The notes: a model not told the origin generated them from the sequence alone. 64,000 nt of DNA from WJMT01 sp964599635 (GCA_964599635.1 CAZRGM010000052.1:1-64000); one strand, 5' to 3'; shown: positions 36,141 to 45,289, counted from the stretch's first letter. A program made the numbers and translations.

Positions 36141-39100
36141 CAAAACTAATCCTTCCCGTCTCATCTCTAGTCCCGACAATCGAAAAATCATTTGACAGCT
36201 CCCATTCTATACGGGTGATATCCTCCCTTTGGGCGGCAAGATTGGTCGAATAAAGAATGAAAAAATTCCTTGATAGTTTTTTCCCAAGTGTCAGCCTTGC
36301 TGTCATCTCTGCAGAAGAACCCATTATAAAAGGATCAATCCTGAATCTATCTATCCTGAAGAGCTCTTCGGCTCTTTTTTTAGCTTCTTCTGAGAGCTGA
36401 AATGAAAGAAGGGATGCTGTGCTCTGCCCAATACTCCTATCATAATGATAGGTCCGTCTAAAAGCCTGACCTAAAGCCAGAAGTGCCAGAACATCTTCTG
36501 GGGGGAGAGGCGGAGAAGAGTTGAACTCCGGCCTCAAATTACTTAAAGATCCATCAAGAGAAAAAGTTACGTGGTAATTTTTAACATAAGTTTCCCCTAT
36601 AAAGCTTATATAGGGGTCTAGAACCCCAGGATTAAAAAAACTGACCCTTCCCTGCAGCAGATTAAACTCTCTATCCTGAAAATAGACTGTCCCATCTAAT
36701 GCTTCGATCTCTCCTTGAATCACAGGGCTGTAAACACTGCCTTTGATAGTCAGATCAAAGCCAGCCTGAATACTCCCTAATGAATTTTCTATCCATGCAT
36801 TCTTTTCTGCTTTCAGATGTATGTCCAAATTCAATTCATCAAAAAAATCCACATCCTGTGAATGAGAAGGATAAGCCTCAGATGAAAATGAAATCTCTTC
36901 ATTCAGCTCCCTGCCCCACAGCATCTTTTCAATAAAAAAATCGCCATTAAGAATAAACCCCGCCTCATTTTTTATGAGACTCAACTTTCCATTTGTCAGA
37001 GCTCGAGTTCTTTCCAGAATCGAAAGCATCATCTGATCCCCCATGGCATTGATATTGACATAATCAATTCCAGATCCTCCCAATCGAATTTCCCCAGACG
37101 CCTCAATGGTTCCTCCGCCTATCTCCCCTTTTACGGAACGTATGGAAAAGCGGTTGCTGTCTACAAAAACAAGCCCTGAATAATTTTCCAGAGCATGAGC
37201 AAAATTCGGAAACGGCATTTGAGTACCCTGAAAATCAACCACTCCCTTGATTTCAGGAATCCCAGAATGAGTTCTCAAATTCAATAAATAATTGATTTCC
37301 CCCTTAGTTCCTTTCCAAGGAAGAAGAAGATCTAAATTGTTCAAAGAACCCTCGACCTTACCTGAAATCTCTCCTCTTTTTAATGGAATATCCATTTCCC
37401 ACAGAAATTCATTTTCTCCAGGAATAAAATTCCCGTCTATCTGCACATTGATATGACTCTCGCTATAACCAATTTTAATCTCTCCCTGGGTCCCGGTCTC
37501 CTTAAAAGAAGAAAATTTCAAATTCTCTATTTGATAAGAACCAAAAACCAAATCCTTCTCTAAACTCCCTTTCCCCTCTATGTTCAATGAAAAGAGACCT
37601 TTTAGTTTGTCACTTATAGAAGATAAATCAACTTCCTGCCCTTTAAGAGAAATATCAAAACTCTGTTTGGATGTGTTCATCCTTAAGTTTCCCTGGATAT
37701 GTCCCCCCCATAAATCGAAATCTATCTCAGGAAATTCTATGGAATCATCGTCTCCTTCTATCCTCCCTTTAATTTTTGATAGAGACTGTCCTGCAAAATC
37801 TATGCTTTCACCTGAAAATACTCCGTCAAATTTTGCTTCACCATTTTCTTCTCTGTACTCGAAACTCCCCGAGCCTTCTCCGTTTATAGGGAAAGAAAGA
37901 TCTAAAGCAGGAAAAATAACACTGGTCTCTCCTTTAAAACAACGAATCTCCACTCTTGTTTCATTTGGGTCTGTGAATAAACCCACTATCCCTCTGAAAG
38001 ATGGATCCTCTATATCAAACCTCCCAAAAAAATCGTTATTTATAAGTTCTATGCTTCCTTTCACAAATTGAGCGTTAAGTCTATCAAAGACTGCCTGGGA
38101 CATCGAAAAATCCGATTTAACCTGAGGCGTATGATAATCGCCAAAAATACGAATCTCGGCGTCACCATTTCCTCTTATTTCAGGAAATTCAAATTTCTTT
38201 TCCAACACCAACCCCGTAAATTCTCTAGCTTGATTGAGGTCCTTAATATCTCCCTTTATGGATATATCCAAATTTTGGTTTATTTTTAGTTCCCCATTAA
38301 CTTCTAAATCTCCAAAATTGGACTTGATATCCGGAGATGAAAACAACACCCTTTCTTTTCCATCCCACATAACTCTTACTGACCCGTTTAAGGGAAACCT
38401 ATGAGGGTCGATTCTTTCTGTACTGTCTCTAAAATGAGCATCGACAATGAGCTCTTTATCTATAAGGGAAAATTTACCCCGACTTTGAGAATAAATAGGC
38501 CAAGGTATAGAGATTTCATTGGCTATAGGCTGAAGAGAGACTTGTTGAACTCTCCCCTGAACACCTTTTTTATTAAAATCAATCTCGATATAACCGGAAC
38601 CTTGAGATCTCTTCTTAAGGGAAAGCTTAATATTCCCTCCTTCTCCATGATCGTATCTCACCTGACCTTTAACTTCACCCATAGGGATTTGATTTAAACC
38701 AATTGACGAACTTGTCACTTCGCTTCCATATGAAAACCCAGAAGACTTCCATGAAAAAAGCCCTTTTTCTTTTATGTCCCCTTCCCATTCAAATGGAAGC
38801 TTTAAGAGTTCAGCCATCAATGAAGAATTGATGAAGCTTGAGCTTTTTAATTCCATATCAGGTTGAAAAATATCATTTATCGTTCCTGATGTTTTTATAA
38901 CCCCATCAGAACCTTTAATAGATAGGCTTCTTAAATTGACCTTTTTCCCTCTCCCATTAAGAACCAGATATAAATCGCACTTAATATTTTTATCAATCCC
39001 TTTTATAAGTAAATCATTTTCCTTTATTTTAGAATAGATGGAAAAGTTGCTCTTGTTCTGGGAAAAAACAGCGCTAATCCCTTTAGAAGACAGCTCGAAT

Positions 39101-39525
39101 TCTTTGGATTTATAGGTCAACTTTCCTTCACTTAAATGAAGGGTTTCCAAAAAAAGGGGAATGGTAAAATCTTTTTCCTTCTTTTCTAAAGAAGGTTTTT
39201 CTTCTTCCAAACTCGACAGCCTCAATTCAGGCTCATCAATCACTATTTTAAGGGGCTTTCCCCGTGAAATAATAGACTTCATTGATAACCGTACTGATAT
39301 TTTTCGAGCCGAAAAATAAGGATCAAATGAATGAGATTCGACTTCTTCTATAATTAAAGAAGGAGGAAAAGAAGAAAAAAACATCTGACTGTAATTGAGA
39401 CTAGAATGTATTCTCTGCTTTATCTGAATTAAAACAATGTTTTTTATGAGTATCAAAGCTGAAAAAATTAATATCAGAGTTATCCCCAGAAATATCAACC
39501 CTTTAAATCTTTTTCTCTTCTTCAT
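36115..39525 (-). CDS. tamB: TamB-like translocation/lipid-transport protein
   Basis: AsmA/TamB-superfamily protein bridging inner and outer membranes, implicated in barrel protein assembly and phospholipid transport. One N-terminal membrane anchor (LIFLGITLILIFSALILI), then about 1,000 residues of repeated amphipathic beta strands, and a C-terminal DUF490/TamB region with DGTVYFQDREFNLLQGRVSFFNPG and SSPPLPPEDVLALLALGQAF. At 1,136 aa it is close to E. coli TamB. It is the first gene of tamB-bamA-surA-like, so it may pair with the Omp85 protein as in TamA/TamB. Confidence 0.9.
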   Translation of the reverse strand: MKKRKRFKGLIFLGITLILIFSALILIKNIVLIQIKQRIHSSLNYSQMFFSSFPPSLIIEEVESHSFDPYFSARKISVRLSMKSIISRGKPLKIVIDEPELRLSSLEEEKPSLEKKEKDFTIPLFLETLHLSEGKLTYKSKEFELSSKGISAVFSQNKSNFSIYSKIKENDLLIKGIDKNIKCDLYLVLNGRGKKVNLRSLSIKGSDGVIKTSGTINDIFQPDMELKSSSFINSSLMAELLKLPFEWEGDIKEKGLFSWKSSGFSYGSEVTSSSIGLNQIPMGEVKGQVRYDHGEGGNIKLSLKKRSQGSGYIEIDFNKKGVQGRVQQVSLQPIANEISIPWPIYSQSRGKFSLIDKELIVDAHFRDSTERIDPHRFPLNGSVRVMWDGKERVLFSSPDIKSNFGDLEVNGELKINQNLDISIKGDIKDLNQAREFTGLVLEKKFEFPEIRGNGDAEIRIFGDYHTPQVKSDFSMSQAVFDRLNAQFVKGSIELINNDFFGRFDIEDPSFRGIVGLFTDPNETRVEIRCFKGETSVIFPALDLSFPINGEGSGSFEYREENGEAKFDGVFSGESIDFAGQSLSKIKGRIEGDDDSIEFPEIDFDLWGGHIQGNLRMNTSKQSFDISLKGQEVDLSSISDKLKGLFSLNIEGKGSLEKDLVFGSYQIENLKFSSFKETGTQGEIKIGYSESHINVQIDGNFIPGENEFLWEMDIPLKRGEISGKVEGSLNNLDLLLPWKGTKGEINYLLNLRTHSGIPEIKGVVDFQGTQMPFPNFAHALENYSGLVFVDSNRFSIRSVKGEIGGGTIEASGEIRLGGSGIDYVNINAMGDQMMLSILERTRALTNGKLSLIKNEAGFILNGDFFIEKMLWGRELNEEISFSSEAYPSHSQDVDFFDELNLDIHLKAEKNAWIENSLGSIQAGFDLTIKGSVYSPVIQGEIEALDGTVYFQDREFNLLQGRVSFFNPGVLDPYISFIGETYVKNYHVTFSLDGSLSNLRPEFNSSPPLPPEDVLALLALGQAFRRTYHYDRSIGQSTASLLSFQLSEEAKKRAEELFRIDRFRIDPFIMGSSAEMTARLTLGKKLSRNFFILYSTNLAAQREDITRIEWELSNDFSIVGTRDETGRISFDVKIHRRF

Positions 39526-39633
39526 GCTTTCTCTTCTTCGTATTCTTAAACAAATATATCATTTTTCATGAAAAATATAAAATTAGATGGGAGTGAAGCT
39601 TAGCTCATAAAAAATTTATATAATGGATCACTA
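39526..39633. other. Intergenic region upstream of tamB, promoter not resolved
   Basis: AT-rich DNA, presumably with the tamB promoter on the minus strand. I see no convincing -35/-10 pair and no ORF. Repeat copies C and D fill the rest of the 558-bp gap to the BCCP gene. Confidence 0.4.
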
Positions 39634-39820
39634 AGCCTCATGAATTTCAGGTGTGCTTGAAGCAGGATCGGCTCGCCTGAAAGGTAAAAGAGGCCGATTA
39701 TTTTATAAAATCTAATCGTCATGAATAGCCTGGATAATTTAGTTTCCTTATATCAGCTAAAAATATCATGCCTAAATTGTTTGATGCTTTAGGGAATCGG
39801 CCTCTTTTATCAAACAACCC
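39634..39820 (+). repeat. Dispersed repeat, copy C
   Basis: Left end AGCCTCATGAATTTCAGG, shortened P2 (GTGTGCTTGAAGCAGGATCG), linker CTCGCCTGAAAGGTAAAA (39673-39690), and P3 arms AAAAGAGGCCGATT (39686-39699) and AATCGGCCTCTTTT (39795-39808), perfect over 14 bp with a 95-nt loop. The right end is TATCAAACAACC, unlike its own left end but identical to the right end of copy D. Confidence 0.75.
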
Positions 39821-39827
39821 AGATGGT

Positions 39828-40083
39828 ATTTGGTTGTTTGACGAGCTAAGCTTGCTTCAGATGCGAGGCGCAGGGCATGAAGCCGTGGTCCTTCACTGCG
39901 AATGCCCTGGAACGAAGCAGATGAAGCAAGATCAGCTCGCCTGAAAGGTAAAACTTGTCAGCATAAAATAAAAATCTTATGTGAACTCGTGCAAAATCTT
40001 TGTCTATGCCAGAGACTCAATAATCGCTCATATTGATTGTTCTTGATTATTGGGTGCTGACAAGTTTTATCAAACAACCAAAT
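39828..40083 (+). repeat. Dispersed repeat, copy D (most complete, all helices intact)
   Basis: P1: ATTTGGTTGTTTGA (39828-39841) pairs perfectly with TCAAACAACCAAAT (40070-40083). P2: GAGCTAAGCTTGCTTCA (39843-39859) with TGAAGCAAGATCAGCTC (39922-39938), and inside it CAGGGCAT (39871-39878) with ATGCCCTG (39902-39909). Linker at 39935-39953. P3: AAAACTTGTCAGCA (39950-39963) with TGCTGACAAGTTTT (40055-40068), perfect, 91-nt loop. The element ends exactly where the BCCP stop codon begins. Confidence 0.85.
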
Positions 40084-40575
40084 TTATTCGACGGTGAATA
40101 ATACAGCCCCTGCCTCAACTGAGTCCCCAATCTTAGGATATATGCTCTTAATTTTACCTTTATAAGGAGATTTGATTTCATTCTGCATTTTCATGGCTTC
40201 CAGAACCAGCACCGGTTCCTCTTCTTTCACCTGATCTCCTTCTTTCAATAATAATCTAACGACCCTTCCGGGCATAGACGTTTTAACATCAACCTTCTTA
40301 ACACTGGAAACATGATTTTTAATGACTTGAATAGGAGATTTCTTATCCAATCGAATACTTTTACCGGCCATACAGATATTATATGAATTGGAATTTTGAC
40401 TGACTATCACATCATAGACCTTAGAATCTATTTTCAATAACATCTCTTCTCCGGTTATAAACTCAACAGAGACGTGATATCTTTTTTTATTGATCAAAAC
40501 CCATAGATACCCATTTTTGTCTTCTTTAAGATTCAACTTAAATTCTTTTTTGTCGTGTAAAAGAGAAATGTCCAT
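40084..40575 (-). CDS. Biotin carboxyl carrier subunit of an acyl-CoA carboxylase
   Basis: Carries biotin between the carboxylase and carboxyltransferase. C-terminal biotinyl domain with VLEAMKMQNEI, the lysine being the biotinylation site, preceded by TSMPGRVVRLLLKEGDQV. The first 90 residues (beta-rich, KKRYHVSVEFITGEEM) resemble the connector region of propionyl-CoA carboxylase alpha chains. It starts 1 bp after accC, so the pair acts as a split alpha subunit. 163 aa. Confidence 0.9.
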   Translation of the reverse strand: MDISLLHDKKEFKLNLKEDKNGYLWVLINKKRYHVSVEFITGEEMLLKIDSKVYDVIVSQNSNSYNICMAGKSIRLDKKSPIQVIKNHVSSVKKVDVKTSMPGRVVRLLLKEGDQVKEEEPVLVLEAMKMQNEIKSPYKGKIKSIYPKIGDSVEAGAVLFTVE

Positions 40576-40576
40576 T

Positions 40577-42082
40577 TTATAGTTTTCTTGAAAACGCTTT
40601 CATACGCCCTTGGATTTTCCAGTTGCTTAAAGGTTTTCTTCCTCCTGATTTAAAAGAAAATATTTGACTGTTTTGATAACTCTTAATTCCTGCTGCAATA
40701 AAAGCTATCTTCTCCTCTTCAGCTTCTATCTGATGATTTTCTTTTTCTAATTTATTTAAAAAATGAGTATTATAATCTCCATTATAAAAATCAGGATGGA
40801 ATAGGATTCTTTTGAAAAAAGGGATGATCGTCACTATGCCATATACCTGATACTCTGATAAGGCCCTATGCATCCGATGAATCGCTTCTTTTCTAGTCTC
40901 TCCCCAAGTGATAACTTTTGAAAGCAAGTGGTCATAATCCAAAGGAACTTCATATCCCTCATAAGTCCCGTTATCATATCGAAGCCCCAACCCTCCAGAA
41001 GGAGCCCTCAGTTTTCTTATTTTACCTGGAGAGGGCATGAAATCATGGTAAGGATCCTCCGCATAAATTCGGCATTCCAGGGAAGCTCCCCTTGATACAA
41101 CATCCTTCTGTGTAAAAGGGAGTTTGTCTCCATAAGCTATTTTTATCTGATTCTTAACGATATCGATCCCTGTTACCATCTCTGTTATGGGATGCTCAAC
41201 CTGAAGTCGGGTGTTCATCTCTAAAAAATAGAATTCTTTATTTCCATTAACAACAAACTCAACCGTTCCTGCATTATGATAATTGACAGCCCTGGCTGCT
41301 TCGACAGCAGCTTCTCCCATTTCTTTACGGGTATCATCATCAAGAAAAGGTGACGGGGTTTCCTCCAGAACTTTCTGATAACGCCTCTGTACAGAACATT
41401 CTCTCTCTCCTAAAGACAATACATTCCCGTAATGGTCAGCAAGTATCTGCACTTCAATATGATGAGGTTCCTGAATATATTTTTCTATATAAATGGAAGA
41501 ATCTCCAAAGCTTGACTCAGATTCCGATCTTGCAAGTCTAAATGAAGACAATAAATTTTTCCTGTCCTTAACCAGTCTCAACCCCTTTCCCCCACCTCCT
41601 GATGAGGCTTTTAACAGCAGAGGAAACCCTATTTTTTCTGAATTTTCAATAAGATCTTTTTCTCCTGATAAAGGCTTTAAAGTACCGGGAATGACAGGCA
41701 CTCCAGATTTTATCATCTTTTGACGCGCCTCTGTTTTTTTCCCCATCATTTGTATGGACTCTGAAGAGGGACCTATAAATATCAATCCCTCTTCTTCGCA
41801 TCTTTTGACAAATTCAGAATTTTCAGCAAGAAATCCGTATCCAGGGTGGATAGCTTCAGATTTTGACTTTTTAGCCGCATCAATGATCCTATCCATATTG
41901 AGATAACTCTCGGAAGGTTTTGAACTTCCAAGTCTGTAGGCTTCCTTAGAGAGCCTCACATGAAGGGCCTTACTGTCCACATCTGAATAAACCGCCACCG
42001 GAATAATTCCCAATTCCCGGCAGGCTCTGATGACTCTTACCGCAATCTCTCCGCGATTTGCAATTAGAATCTTTTTAAACAT
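40577..42082 (-). CDS. accC: Biotin carboxylase subunit of acyl-CoA carboxylase
   Basis: ATP-dependent carboxylation of biotin. N-terminal ILIANRGEIAVRVIRACRELG, ATP-grasp loop SSGGGGKGLRLV, FGDSSIYIEKYI, EMNTRLQVEHPITEMVTG and RIYAEDP. Length is 501 aa; the roughly 50-residue tail beyond the core (ENHQIEAEEEKIAFIAAG) matches propionyl-CoA carboxylase alpha rather than E. coli AccC. A weak AGGGAATAACGAG precedes ATG. A 145-bp gap without ORF separates it from the carboxyltransferase gene. Confidence 0.93.
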   Translation of the reverse strand: MFKKILIANRGEIAVRVIRACRELGIIPVAVYSDVDSKALHVRLSKEAYRLGSSKPSESYLNMDRIIDAAKKSKSEAIHPGYGFLAENSEFVKRCEEEGLIFIGPSSESIQMMGKKTEARQKMIKSGVPVIPGTLKPLSGEKDLIENSEKIGFPLLLKASSGGGGKGLRLVKDRKNLLSSFRLARSESESSFGDSSIYIEKYIQEPHHIEVQILADHYGNVLSLGERECSVQRRYQKVLEETPSPFLDDDTRKEMGEAAVEAARAVNYHNAGTVEFVVNGNKEFYFLEMNTRLQVEHPITEMVTGIDIVKNQIKIAYGDKLPFTQKDVVSRGASLECRIYAEDPYHDFMPSPGKIRKLRAPSGGLGLRYDNGTYEGYEVPLDYDHLLSKVITWGETRKEAIHRMHRALSEYQVYGIVTIIPFFKRILFHPDFYNGDYNTHFLNKLEKENHQIEAEEEKIAFIAAGIKSYQNSQIFSFKSGGRKPLSNWKIQGRMKAFSRKL

Positions 42083-42227
42083 CTCGTTATTCCCTATTTC
42101 GATTTAGTTTACTCCATTCAAATGGTTCTTGTCCAATAGTAATCTATTGACCGAAGCATCTCCAAATCAGTTACAAGGGCAGGAGAAGGGCAAGGGATGA
42201 GGAATCCCTTTTTAGGATAGATGTATA

Positions 42228-43778
42228 TTAAAGCGGAATGTTTCCGTGCTTTTTAGGAGGGTTTTCGTCTTTCTTATTTTCGAGCATCCGGAGTGCCGCG
42301 ATAAGTTTTGGGCGTGTGTATTTTGGCTCAATGACCTCATCAATATAACCCTTTTCTGCGGCCACGGAAGGATTTGCAAATTTATCCCTAAATTCTTTGA
42401 CCTTTATTTGAGTTAATTCATCCGGATGTTCTTCTTTTTCCAGTTCTCTCCTATGAACGATCTTAACAGCTCCCTCTGGTCCCATGACTGCAATCTCTGC
42501 ATTGGGATAAGCATAATTTATATCAGCCCGGATGTGCTTTGATGCCATGACGCAATAGGCCCCCCCATAGGCTTTTCTTGTAATCACGGTTATCTTAGGA
42601 ACAGTCGCCTCAGCAAAAGCATATAGAATCTTAGCCCCATGCCTAATGATCCCGCCATGTTCTTGGGCCACACCAGGCAAGAATCCAGGGACATCTTCAA
42701 AAGTGATCAAGGGAATATTAAAAGCATCACAGAACCTTATAAAACGGGCGCCTTTATCTGATGAATCTATATCAAGAACACCGGCCAGATGATCAGGCTG
42801 ATTGGCAACCACTCCTACAGATTTTGATCCTAGCCGGCCGAAACCAACCACAATATTCTTAGCAAAATCCTTATGAACCTCAAAAAAATAATTGTCATCT
42901 AAAACACTCTTTATTATCTTCCGAATATCATAAGGAAGGTTGGGATCATCGGGTATCATCCTATTCAGCTCATCATCGGCCCTCTCATAAGGATCTGAAG
43001 TTTCTTTTTCAGGGGGATCTTCCATATTATTATCTGGAATAAAAGATAGAAGCTCTTTGACAATAGCCAGGGTCTGTTCCTCATTCTCTGCTGAAAAATG
43101 AGCCACCCCACTCAATTTATTGTGAGTCTCAGCACCTCCGAGTTCCTCCATGGTGACTTCCTCATGAGTGACTTCTCTGATCACATTGGGTCCGGTGATA
43201 AACATCCGGCTTATCCCTTCGGTCATGATAATAAAATCTGTTATGGCCGGAGAATAGACAGCTCCTCCCGCACAAGGCCCCATAATGGCTGATATCTGGG
43301 GAATAACCCCAGAAGCCAAAACATTTCTCAGAAAGATATCGGCATAGCCTGCAAGACTTGAGACACCCTCCTGAATCCGAGCACCTCCTGAGTCATTCAG
43401 GCCTATGACCGGCACCCCGGCTTTCAAAGCCAAATCCATTATTTTACATATTTTTGCTGCATTCGCTCTGCTTAAAGAACCTCCAAATACGGTAAAATCC
43501 TGGGCAAAAACGAATACGCTCCGTCCCTCGACAGTGCCGTAGCCTGTAACCACACCATCTCCATAGAAACGCTTCTTTTCCATCCCAAAATCAGTGCAGT
43601 GATGGACAACAAATTTATCTGTCTCTTGAAAGGAACCTTCATCAAGAAGTATTTTAATCCTTTCTCTTGCTGTCAAACGCCCTTCTTTATGGCGTTTCTT
43701 GATTCGATCCAGCCCCCCTCCTTCCTCTGCAAGTTTCTCTTTTTTTCTTATTTCTTCTAACTTTCTTTCCTTAACCAT
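42228..43778 (-). CDS. Acyl-CoA carboxylase carboxyltransferase subunit (propionyl/methylmalonyl type)
   Basis: Transfers the carboxyl group from biotin to an acyl-CoA. Two crotonase-fold halves: N-terminal half with LTARERIKILLDEGSF, FAQDFTVFGGSLSRANA, GLNDSGGARIQEG and GPCAGGAVYSPA; C-terminal half with VGVVANQPDHLAGVLDIDSSDKGARFIRFCDAFNIPL and TRKAYGGAYCVM. 516 aa, as PccB or MmdA. A decarboxylase role (MmdA) would need a beta-type sodium pump subunit, which is absent here. It overlaps the transaldolase stop by 1 nt. Confidence 0.92.
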   Translation of the reverse strand: MVKERKLEEIRKKEKLAEEGGGLDRIKKRHKEGRLTARERIKILLDEGSFQETDKFVVHHCTDFGMEKKRFYGDGVVTGYGTVEGRSVFVFAQDFTVFGGSLSRANAAKICKIMDLALKAGVPVIGLNDSGGARIQEGVSSLAGYADIFLRNVLASGVIPQISAIMGPCAGGAVYSPAITDFIIMTEGISRMFITGPNVIREVTHEEVTMEELGGAETHNKLSGVAHFSAENEEQTLAIVKELLSFIPDNNMEDPPEKETSDPYERADDELNRMIPDDPNLPYDIRKIIKSVLDDNYFFEVHKDFAKNIVVGFGRLGSKSVGVVANQPDHLAGVLDIDSSDKGARFIRFCDAFNIPLITFEDVPGFLPGVAQEHGGIIRHGAKILYAFAEATVPKITVITRKAYGGAYCVMASKHIRADINYAYPNAEIAVMGPEGAVKIVHRRELEKEEHPDELTQIKVKEFRDKFANPSVAAEKGYIDEVIEPKYTRPKLIAALRMLENKKDENPPKKHGNIPL

Positions 43779-44440
43779 TATTCTCTCTTACTTGCTGCTT
43801 TTTTTACTTTCTCCCAATCTTTCAAAAAGCGCTCAATTCCTCTATCCGTAAGAGGATGATTCACCAACTTTTCCAAAGAGGCAAAGGGAAGAGTTGCAAT
43901 GTCAGCTCCCATCATGGCAGCCTCCACCACATGCATAGGATGCCTGATGCTGGCAACAATAATTTCAGTTTCAAAGGCATAATTATCAAAAATAGAAACC
44001 AGCTGTCCTACCAAGGCCATCCCATCACTTGAGATATCATCCAATCTTCCTACAAAAGGACTCACATATCTTGAACCTGCTTTAGCCGCTAATAAAGCTT
44101 GAGTGGGCGAAAACACTAATGTGGTATTGACATGAATTCCCTCCACAGAAAGCCTTTTAGTGGCTTTAAGCCCTTCCACACAGATAGGGATTTTCACAAT
44201 GACATTTTCAGCTATTTTGCAATGTTCCTTTGCTTCTTTGACAATCTTATCAGCTTCGTTTTCCACACACTCTACACTCACAGGCCCAGGAACCACTTCA
44301 CAAATGCTCTTTATTAGGTCATTAAAATTCTCTTTTTCCCTTGAGCATAGGGTCGGATTAGTGGTGACTCCATCAATGATGCCCCAGGATACGGCTTCTT
44401 TTATCTGCTCTAAGTTCGCCGTGTCTAAAAAAAATTTCAT
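43778..44440 (-). CDS. Transaldolase/fructose-6-phosphate aldolase (small TalC/Fsa type)
   Basis: Schiff-base class I aldolase, small transaldolase subfamily. N-terminus MKFFLDTANLEQIKEAVSWGIIDGVTTNPTL is the subfamily signature; the catalytic lysine is in VIVKIPI, followed by GIHVNTTLVFSPTQALLAAKAG and YVSPFVGRLDD. About 220 aa. ATG 44440 follows GGAGG 6 nt away; the frame's earlier ATG (44452) overlaps that site. Works in the non-oxidative pentose phosphate pathway. Confidence 0.93.
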   Translation of the reverse strand: MKFFLDTANLEQIKEAVSWGIIDGVTTNPTLCSREKENFNDLIKSICEVVPGPVSVECVENEADKIVKEAKEHCKIAENVIVKIPICVEGLKATKRLSVEGIHVNTTLVFSPTQALLAAKAGSRYVSPFVGRLDDISSDGMALVGQLVSIFDNYAFETEIIVASIRHPMHVVEAAMMGADIATLPFASLEKLVNHPLTDRGIERFLKDWEKVKKAASKRE

Positions 44441-44521
44441 AATTTCCTCCATGACTGGTGCTTTTCAACGCCATGTCATCTTTTTATATTATTTTTATTT
44501 ATATGTCCAGTCTGACTGCAT

Positions 44522-45289
44522 TTAAGATTTCACTCTCATCACTGTATTTGATAGAGTCCCTATCCCTTCTATCTGAACATCAACCCGATCACCCGGAAAC
44601 ATAGGGCCAACTCCAGAAGGAGTCCCGGTGGTTATGATGTCGCCAGGCATTAAAGTCATAATATGCGAAATATATCTCAACAATTCATGAACAGGAAAAA
44701 TCATATTGGCTGTATTTGCAGACTGCCTGAGCTTCCCATTTAAAAAAGTCTTTAACCTTAATCGGGAAGGATCCACATCTGTGGATATACAGGGACCCAG
44801 CGGAGCAAAAGTATCAAAAGACTTCGCTCTAGTCCATTGACCATCTTTTTCCTGTAAATCTCTAGCTGTCACATCATTCAAGCAAGTATAACCCAATATG
44901 AAGTCCTCAACCGGGGAGCCTTTTTCAAGCTTCCAAACCTTTTTCCCGATCACCACAGCCAGCTCTCCCTCGTAATCAATCCTTTTTGTTTCTTCTGGAT
45001 AGATGATGATATCATTTGTCCCGACCACTGCTGAAGGAGGCTTTAAAAAAATCAAAGGTCTTTCAGGAACCCTCTGACCTCTCTCATCAGCATGCTCCCT
45101 GTAGTTCCGACCTATCGCAACTATTTTCGAAGGAAGAACGGGCGGAAGAATGATCACCTCTCCTATGAATATCTTCTCTTTTTTTTCCCGTAAATCTCCA
45201 AAGTGTGATCTCTTTAAAGGAATAAGTCTGTCTCCCTCTAGCAACCCATACTGGATAGTTTGATTGTGTTTAAAACGATATATCTTCAT
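44522..45289 (-). CDS. Fumarylacetoacetate hydrolase family protein
   Basis: Metal-dependent FAH-fold enzyme acting on a 2-keto or 1,3-diketo acid. Conserved: VAIGRNYREHADERG, metal-binding E residues in DYEGELAVVIGKK, GYTCLNDVTARDLQ, KSFDTFAPLGP and TTGTPSGVGP. About 255 aa, typical of FAHD1-like acylpyruvase/oxaloacetate decarboxylase relatives; the substrate cannot be assigned. ATG 45289 follows AAAGGA and overlaps the lipoprotein stop by 4 nt. Confidence 0.88.
   Translation of the reverse strand: MKIYRFKHNQTIQYGLLEGDRLIPLKRSHFGDLREKKEKIFIGEVIILPPVLPSKIVAIGRNYREHADERGQRVPERPLIFLKPPSAVVGTNDIIIYPEETKRIDYEGELAVVIGKKVWKLEKGSPVEDFILGYTCLNDVTARDLQEKDGQWTRAKSFDTFAPLGPCISTDVDPSRLRLKTFLNGKLRQSANTANMIFPVHELLRYISHIMTLMPGDIITTGTPSGVGPMFPGDRVDVQIEGIGTLSNTVMRVKS

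Noticed and set aside
37580..38071. 163-codon plus-strand open frame inside tamB
   Set aside because: Antisense shadow of a well-supported long gene; low-complexity Ser/Pro composition and no ribosome binding site.
39634..40083. Tandem similar units with variable inserts as a CRISPR array or integron attC sites
   Set aside because: Only two units, about 190-256 bp each, dispersed copies elsewhere, no cas genes or integrase, and no RYYYAAC/GTTRRRY core sites at the ends.
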